From contig NC_058140.1 of NCBI RefSeq assembly GCF_011075055.1, positions 12,894,668 through 12,958,667 of the forward strand: a stretch of DNA of 64,000 bases, given 5' to 3'. The stretch comes from Mangifera indica. Taxonomy: Eukaryota; Streptophyta; Magnoliopsida; Sapindales; Anacardiaceae. The notes beneath the pieces are model-generated. The model saw only the letters and a program-made list of their open reading frames with translations, was not told where the DNA came from and searched no databases. The position numbers were made by a program, and so were the translations under genes. This document shows, piece by piece, positions 34,901 to 45,569 of this stretch (positions are counted from its first letter, which is position 1; each line of letters begins with the position of its first letter).

Positions 34901-35440
34901 AGTAACTGCAATGGATACCTTATTACGCTCTCGTGAGGATACCATACAAGTACTCCAGCGACATTTATTAAAGGCGCAACACAAAATGAAGATGATGACA
35001 AATCGTAAACGTTCAGAAAGGCAATTTAAAATTAGAGATCAAGTCTATGTGAAGCTACAACTGTATAGACAAGTCACTATGCATTCAGGCAATCAAAAGT
35101 TCCAACTACGATACTTTAGTCCATTCACTATCTTAGACAAAGTGGGTGCAATAGTATATTGACTACAACTACCGATTAATGCAGTGATTCATGATGTTTT
35201 CCATGTTTCCCTCTTATGACCTGCTTACTCTCGAGTTGTTGTTTCTCTTACCTTACCTCCACAGTTTACCCCGCAACGCTGGCCTCAGTGCATTCTTGAT
35301 AGGAAAATGGTTCGTAGGCACAACACTCCAACTGTTAAGCTATTAATCCAATGGCAAAATGAAACACCTGAAACTGCTACTTGGGAGTTTGCTGATACCA
35401 TCCGTAACCAATTCCCTTCTTTTTCCCTTGAGGATAAGGA
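31981..35440 (+). pseudogene. Retrotransposon pol (PR-RT-RH-IN-chromodomain), multiply broken
   Basis: The aspartic protease has the DSGSTH active site (about 32158). Reverse transcriptase spans about 32641-33411 with the FFDDILIYS catalytic box near 33205. RNase H begins about 33415 with TDAS near 33640. The integrase zinc-binding region lies at about 34200-34340. The integrase core shows its first acidic residue in SMDFIEGLP, the second in SDRGTVF and the glutamate in TDGQTEVVNR. A chromodomain-like C-terminus (ILDRKMVRR ... TATWEFAD) ends near 35440. In-frame stops were read at 32380, 32524, 32632, 32896, 32989, 33034, 33409, 33810, 34476, 35160 and 35217, with a frameshift near 33650. Confidence 0.88.
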
Positions 35441-35458
35441 AATCGAGGGGGGAGTATT
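35440..35458 (+). promoter_or_regulatory. Polypurine tract
   Basis: GAAATCGAGGGGGGAGTATT-like purine stretch directly before the 3' LTR; the plus-strand primer site of the element. Confidence 0.8.
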
Positions 35459-35812
35459 TGATACAAACTGTTAAGACAGAAGGATGACGCAAAGAAGCAC
35501 AAGGTAATTGAATTGAAGTGGAACACACATGAAGGTCGTTTTGTAGATGTTGAGGAAGTACGGACGCTGTCGTTTTGTAGATTAAACAAATGATGTAAAG
35601 CGTTGTCGTTTAGCATACAATTTGTAAGACATCGTTAATGCTAGGAGGAGTATACAAATGTAAAACTTGGAAAGAATGACAGTTATGTTTTTGTTGAGCA
35701 GAATTCTCATTTCACATTCTTGTTCTTGTATTCTCTCTCTCTCTCTTTATGATATCTGATTCATTCTTCTTTTTCTTGATCAATTCTTGTTAATTAGTAA
35801 GCAATTACATCA
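35459..35812 (+). repeat. 3' LTR
   Basis: 354 bp, starting TGATACAA and ending ATTACATCA. Compared with the 5' LTR most differences are transitions, plus a 4-bp difference in the (TC)n run. The last 8 bases no longer mirror the first perfectly. Confidence 0.95.
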
Positions 35813-36334
35813 TATTTTCATCATTTGTTTCACTATAGGTGATAGACAGTGAGATTACTCCTCAGAAAAAGATATAATCCGAGTGAAAATGTATTGTTGG
35901 CTGGTGCACATCAAAGAGCCCCATTTTTGGAACGCTACCTGCATTAATAAGATGTTGATAGCATAGTCGTTGTTGACTATAATCAAAGATCATTTCTTTT
36001 GTAAGAACTTATAACTTTACCTTTTGTTCTTGAACGCTTAGTTGGATAATGCTCGAGAAAGGTAATTGAAATGAGACTCAGATCTTGCCTCATAGGCATA
36101 TTGATCTTGGACATGTCTGGAGTCTCCTCTAATGTATGACCCTCCAAATGTCGTCTTCATCACATTGAGTTCCTCTTAAGGCTCTTTTCGCAGTTTTGTC
36201 CGAATGGCTTGTTGTTTGGTAGGTCAGGTTGCCTACAAATTCCTTTAGATGATTTCACTTTATGAAGTCATCGGTAATACTCACATGCATGTAGCCGCTG
36301 CTAACATGTCAAACAAAATCTGTTTACTTCTCAT

Positions 36335-36921
36335 GCCAAAATCATAAGGTGTGTTAATTATCAAAAATTTAAATATTTAATTATTTATTAAAATATTTAA
36401 TAAAACAAAGATAAAATTATTATTTATTAAAATATTTAATAAAACTAAAAATTTATCATATTTCTCTTTTAAAGTTTTTTTAACACATTATCGGTAGTAA
36501 GATACAATGACATTTTTTCTCCCTCTTAATTTCTCTCTTAATCACGTTTTATTTTTTATCGTTATCAATTGTTTTCTCTCTCATTGGCCAATACACAATA
36601 AGATCAAGATCTCTTTGTTATACTATTATATGATGGTCAATGAGAGAGCGAATGACTGATGACCAATTATTGTTAGAGAGGAGAGAAAACCTTGGATAAG
36701 GGAAGGTGTGGAGGGGGGGGGGGAGGGGGAGAATTGTTTATCTGTAACCTTTGGGTGGTGTGATGAATTTATAATTTTTAAAAATAATTTTATTAAATAA
36801 TAATTTTATCATTTACAATAATAATAAAATTTAATGGATAGATAAATAGTTAAATTTTTAATAATTTTAAGATGAAAAGTTGTGCTTCAATCAAACCTTG
36901 GTGGGAAATATTCATTTGGCC
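36335..36921. mobile_element. GGCC-family MITE, left end degraded
   Basis: The right end CCTTGGTGGGAAATATTCATTTGGCC is an excellent inverted match to the left ends of the copies at 8604 and 48908. The left end is only vaguely recognisable (TGCCAAAATCATAAGG) and no target duplication was found. Confidence 0.6.
36711..36730 (+). repeat. G-rich run
   Basis: A run of about 12 G residues followed by AGGGGGAG, inside the MITE. It could form a G-quadruplex and is likely to be unstable in length or badly sequenced. Confidence 0.8.
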
Positions 36922-37342
36922 TTAATTTAATAACAAAAATTCAAGTATCGTTAATGAACAGTTAAATTTTGCTCTATTATAAAATTCTCTCCAAAAGATT
37001 TTTGTTATTTGGTTTGGAAATTTGTTAACTCTTACGCTTCACAGAAAATACAATCTCGGTTCAACCAAAGACTGACAACAGTTCTTCAAAACAACCAATC
37101 GCTGGGCTGTTAAACTTGATCCCCCGCTTTTACTTCCCTCAAGTTAAATAACAAGAAAACTACCCTCTGGATTTCTGTTCTTCATTGTCTTGCTAGAAAC
37201 TAATAACAAATCTTCATTTTGATTTATAAATATGTCGTCTTCAAAAGCTCCCTCAAATTATCTTTAACCACGAGTAATTCTATCAAACTTAGAAGCTGTT
37301 TTTGTATCTACTTCTTCATTTTCTTTGTACCCTTCAATTGAC

Positions 37343-38897
37343 ATGGCACATGTAGCGGAGAAGCACATCCCGGAGGACGACGCCTGTTCACAAACAATAA
37401 ACATTCCACCTTCTGAGAATCTTCTTGTCAGGATACCAGGTGCCATAGTTCATCTTATTGAAAGAGAGCACAGCGTTGAACTGGCTTCCGGTGAGCTCAG
37501 CATTGTGAGTCTTTCACAAGGTGATAATGTTTTGGCTGTTTTTGCACGTATAGGGGATGAAATTCATTGGCCTTTAGCAAAACATGAGCCTGCAGTGAAG
37601 CTTGACGAGTCTCACTATTTCTTCACTCTTCGTGTACCTGATCAAGACCATTATGAGTTGTTGAATTATGGTTTAACAATTGCCACCAAAGGACAAGGTG
37701 ATTTGTTGAAAGAATTGGATAGTGTTTTAGAAACTTACAGTTGTTTTTCGGTTGAGAAAGTTAGGGATATGGAGAGCTGGGAGGTGGTGGCAAGTGAGAT
37801 GTCACCAGAGGAGTTGAAGTCAGAAGATAATAAGGAGTATATGGAGAAAAACTCGGCAGCTTATTGGACTACTTTGGCTCCGAATGTTGAGGACTATAGT
37901 GGGACTTTTGCAAGGATGATTGCAGCAGGATCAGGGAAGTTGATTAAGGGCATTATGTGGTGTGGCGATTTGACAGTGGATAGGTTGAATTGGGGAAATG
38001 AGTTCTTGAGGAAGAGGATGAAACCAGGTTCAAAATCTGAGATTAGCCCTTCTACTATCAAGAGGATTAAAAGGTTTGGCTTATATATTTTTAACATCCT
38101 GCTTGATGTTACTTTTGTTTCATTCGATTCCAATTTGCTGGTACCAATTTGTGTGTCAGTGCAATGTAGAATACAGTCTTTGGCTTCTAGTGTTAGTTAT
38201 GTACCTATGCAGGGTTAAGAAGATAACAAAAATGTCCAAGAAGGCCACCACTAGAATTCTTTCTGGGGTCGTCAAAGTGACCGGATTCATGACGAATTCA
38301 ATTGTCAACTCTAAAGTTGGAAAGAAATTCTTTAGCCTTCTGCCTGGAGAATTTGTCCTCGCTACTTTGGACGGATTCGGTGAGTTATTTTCAAACTCAA
38401 ATTTTTTCATTATGCCTTGGCTTGTATATGATGCCATTGTGTGACCTTTAAGATTAATTATGCTTTGTAGTTGCTGCTGATGTTGTTGTTCAATCATTTT
38501 TGCTTGTGCAGACAAGGTCATTAATGCAGTTGAAGTTGCTGGAAAGAATGTTATGTCGACTACATCAGAAGTAACAACTGGACTTGTTTCAGAGAAGTAC
38601 ATCTCTAATCTTACAATGTGTAAACAAGCTAGGATGTAGTTTTTGATGCCAAATTTTGAACAAATATTTCTGTGAACCTAGTTTGATCATATTGTTTCTG
38701 ATTATAGGTATGGAGAGGAAGCAGCAAAGGCAACCAGTGAAGGGCTACATGCTGCAGGAGATGTAATTGGCTCTGCTTGGACTATTTTCAAGATAAAAAA
38801 GGCAGTCGATCCGATGACCATGTTAAAACCCACAATCATTGCAAAAGCTACTGGAAAAGCAAATTATGTAGAATTGAAGGCAAAACAACAAGAGTAA
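37343..38897 (+). CDS. ERD7-like senescence/dehydration-associated protein, copy 1 (shortened N-terminus)
   Basis: Four exons (37343-38073, 38213-38379, 38512-38596, 38708-38897) encode 390 residues. The N-terminal half (NLLVRIPGAIVHLIEREHS ... LSIVSLSQGDNVLAVFARIG) and the C-terminal senescence domain (from about YSGTFARMIAAGSGKLIKG to the end) match plant ERD7 / At4g35985-type proteins. Members are induced by drought, cold and senescence and associate with lipid droplets or membrane lipids. The in-frame ATG corresponding to the start of copy 2 lies at 37232 but is followed by TAA at codon 12 (37265-37267). The first usable ATG is at 37343, 37 codons later. Splice sites are intact, so a protein lacking that leader is likely; loss of expression is the alternative. 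Confidence 0.82.
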
Positions 38898-40504
38898 TAG
38901 CAGCTGATATATTTCTATATTGGGTTGCCCTTTATGTGCCTTTGTCTGATAGCAAGAGTGGTTTAAAGATTTTATTCGGATTCATTTCTCTGGTTTTTAT
39001 CTTTCTTTAATGGTTGGGCTTTTGCCTTTAAGTTGGCAATAATTGTAGATGTATGCACACAATTCCATTTGAAGGGCTTAAAGTTATCCAATGTAGGCTT
39101 TTATATATCAAATCAAAGCCCTGCCTGTCTAGTTTCTAGTGGTCCAAACTTTTTACTGATTGGAGTTTTCTGTAGAAAGTTACTGCCTTTTTATTATACA
39201 CTGTTCAGTTTACCTGAAAATTGCCAAAAGTGTGCCTTTTGATACTTACTTCCTCTTAATATGCGATGTATTTACGTTTTCTGGAATTTTAGAAAAGCCA
39301 AACGCTCAAGAATTCATATCAATTTGAGTCTGGAATGATCTATCTCGGTGTATAAATGCCCATGTACTCAAACTTTGAAAGGCAAGCCACTTGAGTTGTG
39401 ACTTCTTCCTTCTTTCTTTCTTTGAGAGCTAATGTGTTCTTTCTCATTCTTTCTTTATTTACTGATTTAAGAAAAAAAAAGTTAAAATGTTAAATTTGAA
39501 AATTTAAATATTTGAATATTAATTATTCAAAAATAAAAACAATTTATAATGGTATAGGTAAAGTTTTTCAATTTAACATAATGTCCACTTTCAAGATGCA
39601 ACAGTATAAATTTGGAAGGGAAAAGTGAAGTATTACATGGAGTAAAGATTTTGGGGGAATTTGGGAAATACTTGGACTAAACAGCAATTTAAAAAAATTG
39701 AGGTTCGGCCTATTTGAGAAATTTCCATTTTTTTTTTCCCCAATTTTTCCAAGTCCACCCCTGCGTGCACGCCATTTTTCCACCAAAGCAAACAAGGCTT
39801 GTAAAGACAGCTTTCTTGCATGTTGACTTGGAGGAAGAAATTTACATGAGTCAACGTATGAGGTTTATTTGTGAAGGAAACATTTAACATGCCAAATCGA
39901 ATTACGTATATCCTATAAATATTAAGTATAGTGTATTTAACGTTGCATTTATGATGAAACCATCTGAATACGGTATGAGATATTGACGTAAGTCATTTTT
40001 ACTATTTCATTTATCCAAGTACTATAATCTTTGAAAAAGAGAAACTATTATACATTTGGTTTTATGTGTATGGTTATGAGAGAAGAAGAGCAAAATCTTC
40101 TCCATAAACAATAAAACACATTATTTTTTTTGAAGACACAGTTTGAATATTTAAATAAGAATCTAATTGTTATCATACCCATTACTCTTTGACAATTAAG
40201 TAAATCGGATCAGATCGATTCAATATGGGTGGACATATATCTAATAATTTTCAAAGAAAAGAAAGATCTTATGTGTAAACTAAATCTAAATAAGAAATTG
40301 AAGAAATAATGCACGTTCCATATGCTAGTGTTGTCGAGAGTCTTAACGTTTGTCTATAGTTTGCATGCAACTAAATATTGCCCAAGCCATTGGAGTGTTA
40401 AGTCATCACATGTCCAATCCTGATGAAGAGTATTGGATGGAATCTACTTAAAGTATCTTTGTTGAACTTTAAATTTCGTGTTTTCTTCTAAAAGCATGAA
40501 AAAT
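38898..40504. other. Intergenic DNA between the two ERD7-like genes
   Basis: The first about 100 bases (3' UTR) resemble the 3' flank of copy 2, so the duplication includes it. Nothing else was recognised; a (TTTC)n-like run is at about 39405-39425. Confidence 0.5.
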
Positions 40505-40735
40505 GCTATGATTTTAGAGTTATATCGATTGATGCAAGAAACATTAGAATTGTAAAATTAAAATGAATTACAAAATCTAATTACGCTTTTAAACATAGAA
40601 GCTAACGTCTTAGAGAGTGTATGAGATGTTGATAGCGGATGATGGATGTGATAGAGCGATGGTGAATTTGACAAGTTTATAATGCATAGGGGCATTGGAG
40701 AAGTCCTTGGAACTAGAGGGTTTGGTCAAATACAC
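40505..40735 (-). pseudogene. Remnant of the 5' end and promoter of the PPR gene
   Basis: It aligns with 30080-30325, that is, the first about 35-40 codons and the upstream region of the minus-strand PPR gene. Shared words include GAGTTATATCGATTGA, AAACATAGAA, GAGAGTGTATGA, GATGATGGATGT/GGTGATGGATGT and TTTGGAACTAGAGG/CTTGGAACTAGAGG. The frame is destroyed by substitutions and indels. It stands just upstream of the second ERD7-like gene, as the intact PPR 5' end does upstream of the first, so both were copied together. Confidence 0.82.
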
Positions 40736-41117
40736 GATGGGAATATGCGTATTTGGAAAAAAAGTAAATTCAAAAGAAAAAGTAGATTTCTTTTATGCTA
40801 AGTTTAGAATAGAATTAAATTTCTAGTTAGAAATTCAGGTTTGCTTTTCTCAGAAATTAAGATGGAAAACCACCAAGTGTTACGCGGCAACTTCTTCTCC
40901 TGTCACGTAATTATTTTATTTTTAATTATTTAATTATATAATAAATCGTTATTTCTACACGAAATTCAATAAATAACGCTTCTCTTCAACGACACCGACA
41001 CGGTTTTCATCCTCCATTTCCTTCAAGCAAAGATAGCTACCACCTTATTTATCCCTTTGTGCTTTTATTCTAAATTGTCTTCTTAGAAAAGAAAAATAAC
41101 AAAATCGTCAGATTGAT

Positions 41118-43893
41118 ATGTCTTCTCCAAATTCTACTTCAAATTCTCTCTACCCAGAAGTGATTCTTTCAAACCCGGAAGCTGCTTCTGCTTCTGCCTC
41201 TATCGCAACTCCTGCTTCATCTTCTTTGTACCCATCAGTTGACATGACAGACGTAGCGGAGAAGCTCTTCCCAGAGAACGACGCCGTTTCGCAAACTACA
41301 AACGTTCAACCGTCTGAGAATCTTCTTGTCAATATACCTGGGGCCATAGTTCATCTTATTGAAAGAGAGCAGAGTGTTGAACTGGCTTCTGGTGAACTCA
41401 GCATAGTCAGTCTTTCGCAAGGTGATAATGTTTTGGCTGTTTTTGCACGTATAGGGGATGAAATTCAATGGCCTTTGGCAAAAGATGAGCCTGCAGTGAA
41501 GCTTGATGAGTCTCACTATTTCTTCACTCTTCGTGTACCCGATCAAGACAATTATGAGTTGTTGAATTACGGGTTAACGATTGCCACCAAAGGGCAAGCT
41601 CACTTATTGAAAGAGTTGGATCGAGTTTTAGAGACTTACAGTTGTTTTTCGGTTCAGAAAGTGAGGAACATGGAGAGTTGGGAGGTGGTGGCAAGGGAGA
41701 TGTCACCAGAGGAGTTGAATTCAGAAAATAATAAGGAGTATATGGAGAAAAACTCGGCAGCTTATTGGACTACTTTGGCTCCGAATGTTGAGGACTATAG
41801 TGGGACTTTTGCGAGGATGATTGCGGCAGGCTCCGGGCATTTGATTAAGGGTATTTTGTGGTGTGGCGATTTGACTGTGGATAGGTTGAATTGGGGGAAT
41901 GAGTTTTTGAGGAAAAGGATGGGACCGGTTTCAAAATCTGAGATCAGTCCTGCCACAATCAACAGGATTAAAAGGTTTATTTATTTATTTATTTTGTTTA
42001 GATCATGCTTGATGGTTCTGTTTTCTTCAGCCTTGTCTTTGAATAGTTTCTTAGTTTATTTTTTTATTCATTTGTTAAAATTTTGAGTTCCCTTGAAAGG
42101 AATTTTTCCCATTTGTTGGTGCCAATTTTTCTGTCTGCCTGTTGCTTGATAGCTGTTCTAGTGGGTCTATTAGTGGAATGTAGAATACTGGGGATTTTAG
42201 CCCCTAATCTCTGTTCTGGACCTACGCAGGGTTAAGCAGTTGACAAAGATGTCGGAGAAAGTGACCAATGGAATTCTTTCTGGGGTTGTCAAAGTGTCCG
42301 GATTCTTCACAAGTTCAATTGTGAACTCTAAAGTCGGCAAGAAATTTTTTAGCCTTCTGCCAGGAGAACTTGTCCTTGCTACCTTGGACGGATTTAGTGA
42401 GTTGTTCTTCTCGAACTCAATGTTTTTGTATGTGCCTTGGCATGCATATCCTTTGTTTTTAAGTATATGGTCCTTCTATATCCATTAATTAAAGTTCTAT
42501 TGTGGTCATTGTGTGCCATTTTGTGATCTGAATTATTAGTAAAATGTTTACAGTATATCTTACCAGAGGTTCTGTTGTCAATATATTTTAAAGATAGGTT
42601 CTAGATACAAAAAGAGCATACACAGAAGAGTAAATTAACTTGTTATGCTGTTCTTTGACCCAATTAAATTGGACGCATGGAATATTTTGTGTTGTACTTG
42701 TTATCGTTGTGTTAGGTGCCAACCAGTAAGCCATGACTAATTGGTAGTTAGATGACTAACATATTTTTCACTTTTTGAGTGAAGACCTCTTTACATGTAC
42801 CTTCTTTAGCAGATTGTTATAAATTGAATCTTCTCATTGTTTAGCAGTTTAGAAACCATAATTGTCCATGCTTCTTCTGGTGTTGTCTTATTATTACCCA
42901 GTGTAAACAGTAGCTCTAAAGGTTGAATGTGCTATAAGTGTTGCGTAATGTTCAAATTTAAGGCTAGAAATATGAACGGTGAGGTTGGGGCTACAAGTTA
43001 CATAATGCTAAAAAATGGCCTGTAAAGTAGCAGAAATAACTGTTCACAACCAGTCCAGCTTGTAGGGAGATAGTTTATTGTTTCCACAGCTCCTCTCAAG
43101 ATTGTGTAGATGTAACATTTATCATGCTTTGTACCTGATGCTCATGTAATTGTTCGTTATGTGTGCATATGCAGATAAGGTCTGTGATGCAGTTGAACTT
43201 GCCGGAAAAAATGTCATGTTGACTACATCAGTTGTGACAACTGGGCTTGTTTCAGAGAGGTATATCTCAAATCTCCATCTAGTTATTTAATTGATGCTTC
43301 ATTACATCATCACCACTTTGATTGTTGCTACTATCACTAGGAGCTTGTTTGAATAATCAATCATTATTGGAAGGAGGCATTGAACTCTTGAAGTTTGTGG
43401 TGTCATGTTCTGCCTTATTACTGGTTCTGTTGCTTTGAGATGAAGTTTCTGTTAAGATGGTTTTTTCACTTGAAGGAATCTGTCCAGACCTGACCTTGAA
43501 TACAGTTTTCTAATTTAATCCTCGTGTTTATGCTTAGCCTCAAAGAGGAAGCCAATTTCATATCCTATAATGTCAAAGCAGAGAGTGATGTAGATTGGGA
43601 TGCCAAATATTTGAACAAATATATTTTCTGGGTCTAGTTTTCATAATTTTTCATGTAAGCTATTTTTCATGGGCAAGTTTGATCATATTGTTTCTCATTT
43701 CAGGTATGGGGAGGAAGCGGCAAAGGCAACCAATGAAGGGCTAGATGCAGCAGGACATGTAATTGGCGCTGCTTGGGCTGTTTTCAAGGTAAGAAAGGCA
43801 CTCAATCCCGCAAGCGCATTCAAACCCACAACCCTTGCAAAAGCTGCCGCAAAATCAAAATATGCCGAATTGAAAGAAAAACAACAGAAGTAA
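41118..43893 (+). CDS. ERD7-like senescence/dehydration-associated protein, copy 2 (full length)
   Basis: Four exons (41118-41974, 42230-42396, 43175-43259, 43704-43893) encode 432 residues with the same intron positions as copy 1. The Ser/Ala-rich leader (about residues 1-42) is present here. The conserved N-terminal domain and the senescence domain follow. Glycine- and alanine-rich amphipathic segments (GILSGVVKVSGFFTSSIVNS, AAWAVFKVRKALNPASAF) may mediate lipid or membrane contact (inference). Introns 2 and 3 (778 and 444 bp) are much longer than in copy 1 (132 and 111 bp). Protein identity between the copies is high across exon 1, indicating recent duplication or constraint. The likely role is in stress-related membrane or lipid-droplet remodelling, taken from the family. 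Confidence 0.92.
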
Positions 43894-44093
43894 TAGGGGC
43901 TACCCTTTGTTTACCATTGTTTATGACAGCAAGAATGGTTTAAGATTTCTGCTAGTATTCATTAAGAAAGGTTTTTCCTTTTTGACCTTTTCGCAGCAGT
44001 TTGGTTTGTGATATAAGAAAATTATCTTAATAATCTAGTTTTTATTACTTATATTATCTTATTTAGTTTTTTAATAATAAAATATTATAATAA

Positions 44094-44260
44094 TTTTATA
44101 TTACTAATAATTATGTGACAGATAATATATGTGATAATCTGATTACTACAATCATCTTAAGAATTAAAAAATTATTATTTTATATTATTAATGATTATAT
44201 AACAAATAATATAGGTGATAATTTGATTAACATCTTCATCTTATAAATTAAAATATTACT
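44094..44260. repeat. Two-unit direct repeat, 84-bp period
   Basis: TTTTATATTA(C/T)TAAT followed by GATAATATA.GTGATAAT.TGATTA and ending ATCTTA occurs twice with 84-bp spacing and about 80 percent identity by eye. Confidence 0.65.
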
Positions 44261-44389
44261 AAATCTGAATTGATAATGTTACAATTTCTTGTTTCTTTGA
44301 ACTCCAAGAAATTGCTCCAAAACCAAGGTTGAAAATCATTAAAATATGTCCAATCATTATCAGTAAAACTAGTTTATCTGAAATCTGAT

Positions 44390-44926
44390 AAATGCCAAAT
44401 TCCAGCCTCAACTGTGTCTGCAGCATATCTCAATATTCTCTTGCCAATCCTAAGATGGTATTTGATTGGATTGTGCTTAATTCTAGGCACTACCCAACAA
44501 GAAGAGTATTGTATGGCCTTGTAAGGCATAAATAATTTAAACCATCAATAAGTCTTCTAAAGTAATTTACACTAGTTGTTTAAGTACTATCATCAACATT
44601 CAACTTTTCATTCTTATTTATTTATGGGTGTAGCTACCATTTTGTACTTCATTATATTAAATCTTTTCAAAAGTTCTGTTGCATATTTTCTTTATGAGAT
44701 AAAAATTTTATTTTTAGCTCGTTTTACCTTAACGACCAAGAAAATAATGTAATAAATACAAATCCGACATTTCAAATTTCCTTATCATACAAGATTTAAA
44801 CTCTTTCACAATAGGCTCACATGATATCACATGTATCATATCATCGCAAACTATCAAAAAATCATTTTTATATTCATTCATAAAAATAGAAAGTTCACTC
44901 ATTACTACTAGTATAATTATTATCAT
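44390..44926 (-). pseudogene. Fragment of a Ty1/copia reverse transcriptase
   Basis: On the reverse strand, 44926-44729 encodes NEYKNDFLIVCDDMIHVISC ... MSDLYLLHYFLGR. This matches copia RT (YVDD-type box here reading IVCDDM, then F.M.DLG..HYFLG). Downstream on the same strand, ATELLKRFNIMKYK and later ILRYAADTVEAGIWH continue the copia pattern with frameshifts. No LTRs were found; it is a dead fragment. Confidence 0.75.
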
Positions 44927-45569
44927 TATTATTAGTAAAAGGAAATAAAAATAAATAATTTTGTATATAATTTATATATTTAAAAAATTAAATTTTAAAT
45001 TTAAAGTCATATGATAATTTTAAAAACAATATAATATAAATAAAATAGTAATTTCATTTTATAAAGGTTTTTTTTTTAATGACAGAGTTTAACTTTAGTT
45101 GAAAAATGTTATTTATATTATCGATAATGAAAAGAAGTTCGAACGTCTAACATTAGGTGTGAAAATATAATTTACTCAAAAAAAAAAACTATTATAAAGT
45201 TCAAATCATTCCGATTTCAAACTCGGATCTATAGAATAATTTTGAAAACATTTGGATATAAAAATAAAATAAAATAAAAAGAGGCAGTTTGGCAGTCAGA
45301 TTTATTGGACGGTGGACGGAGGACGAAGCAGCTGACCCGGAGAACTCATAAAGGAGTACAACACAAATCATCCATAGTCCGTTCCACGTGGACATGATTA
45401 ATAGTTAATTCTAATTCCATTAAACGACGTCGTTCAGTTACAGATGAAACTGCGTCGTTTTGTTTCATGTTGTCTTGTCCCGAGAAGTTCATTTTGTTCA
45501 CTGTTCAAAAACCAGAGCGCAAGCTAACCCAAACTCAAACGAAAGACACATGAAACAAGGGAAACAGAA

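Larger units (their letters stand above)
30594..35812 (+). mobile_element. Ty3/gypsy chromovirus-type LTR retrotransposon, complete but decayed
   Basis: A 5,219-bp element with both LTRs (30594-30943 and 35459-35812). It is flanked by the 5-bp target duplication TATTT (30589-30593 and 35813-35817). A primer-binding site lies one base after the 5' LTR and a polypurine tract just before the 3' LTR. The order gag, protease, RT, RNase H, integrase, chromodomain marks Ty3/gypsy chromoviruses. The small size and about 350-bp LTRs suggest the Reina lineage (inference). More than a dozen in-frame stops and a frameshift around 33650 make it non-autonomous. By eye the LTRs differ at about 23 of 350 positions plus one small indel. 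Confidence 0.95.
35818..37231. other. Intergenic DNA upstream of the first ERD7-like gene
   Basis: No gene is seen. It contains a GGCC-family MITE (about 36335-36921) with an unusual G-rich run near 36711-36728. The last 300 bases are the probable promoter of the ERD7-like gene. Confidence 0.5.
43894..45569. other. Intergenic DNA with a direct repeat and a copia fragment
   Basis: At about 44094-44260 a direct repeat of 84 bp is visible (44094 on and 44178 on). A minus-strand Ty1/copia fragment follows (44390-44926). The rest is AT-rich. The palindrome AAACGACGTCGTT lies at about 45423-45435. Confidence 0.55.

Noticed and set aside
37325..37342. Start of ERD7-like copy 1 at a TTG codon
   Set aside because: A TTG start is not expected in a plant nuclear gene; the ATG at 37343 is the first usable one after the TAA.
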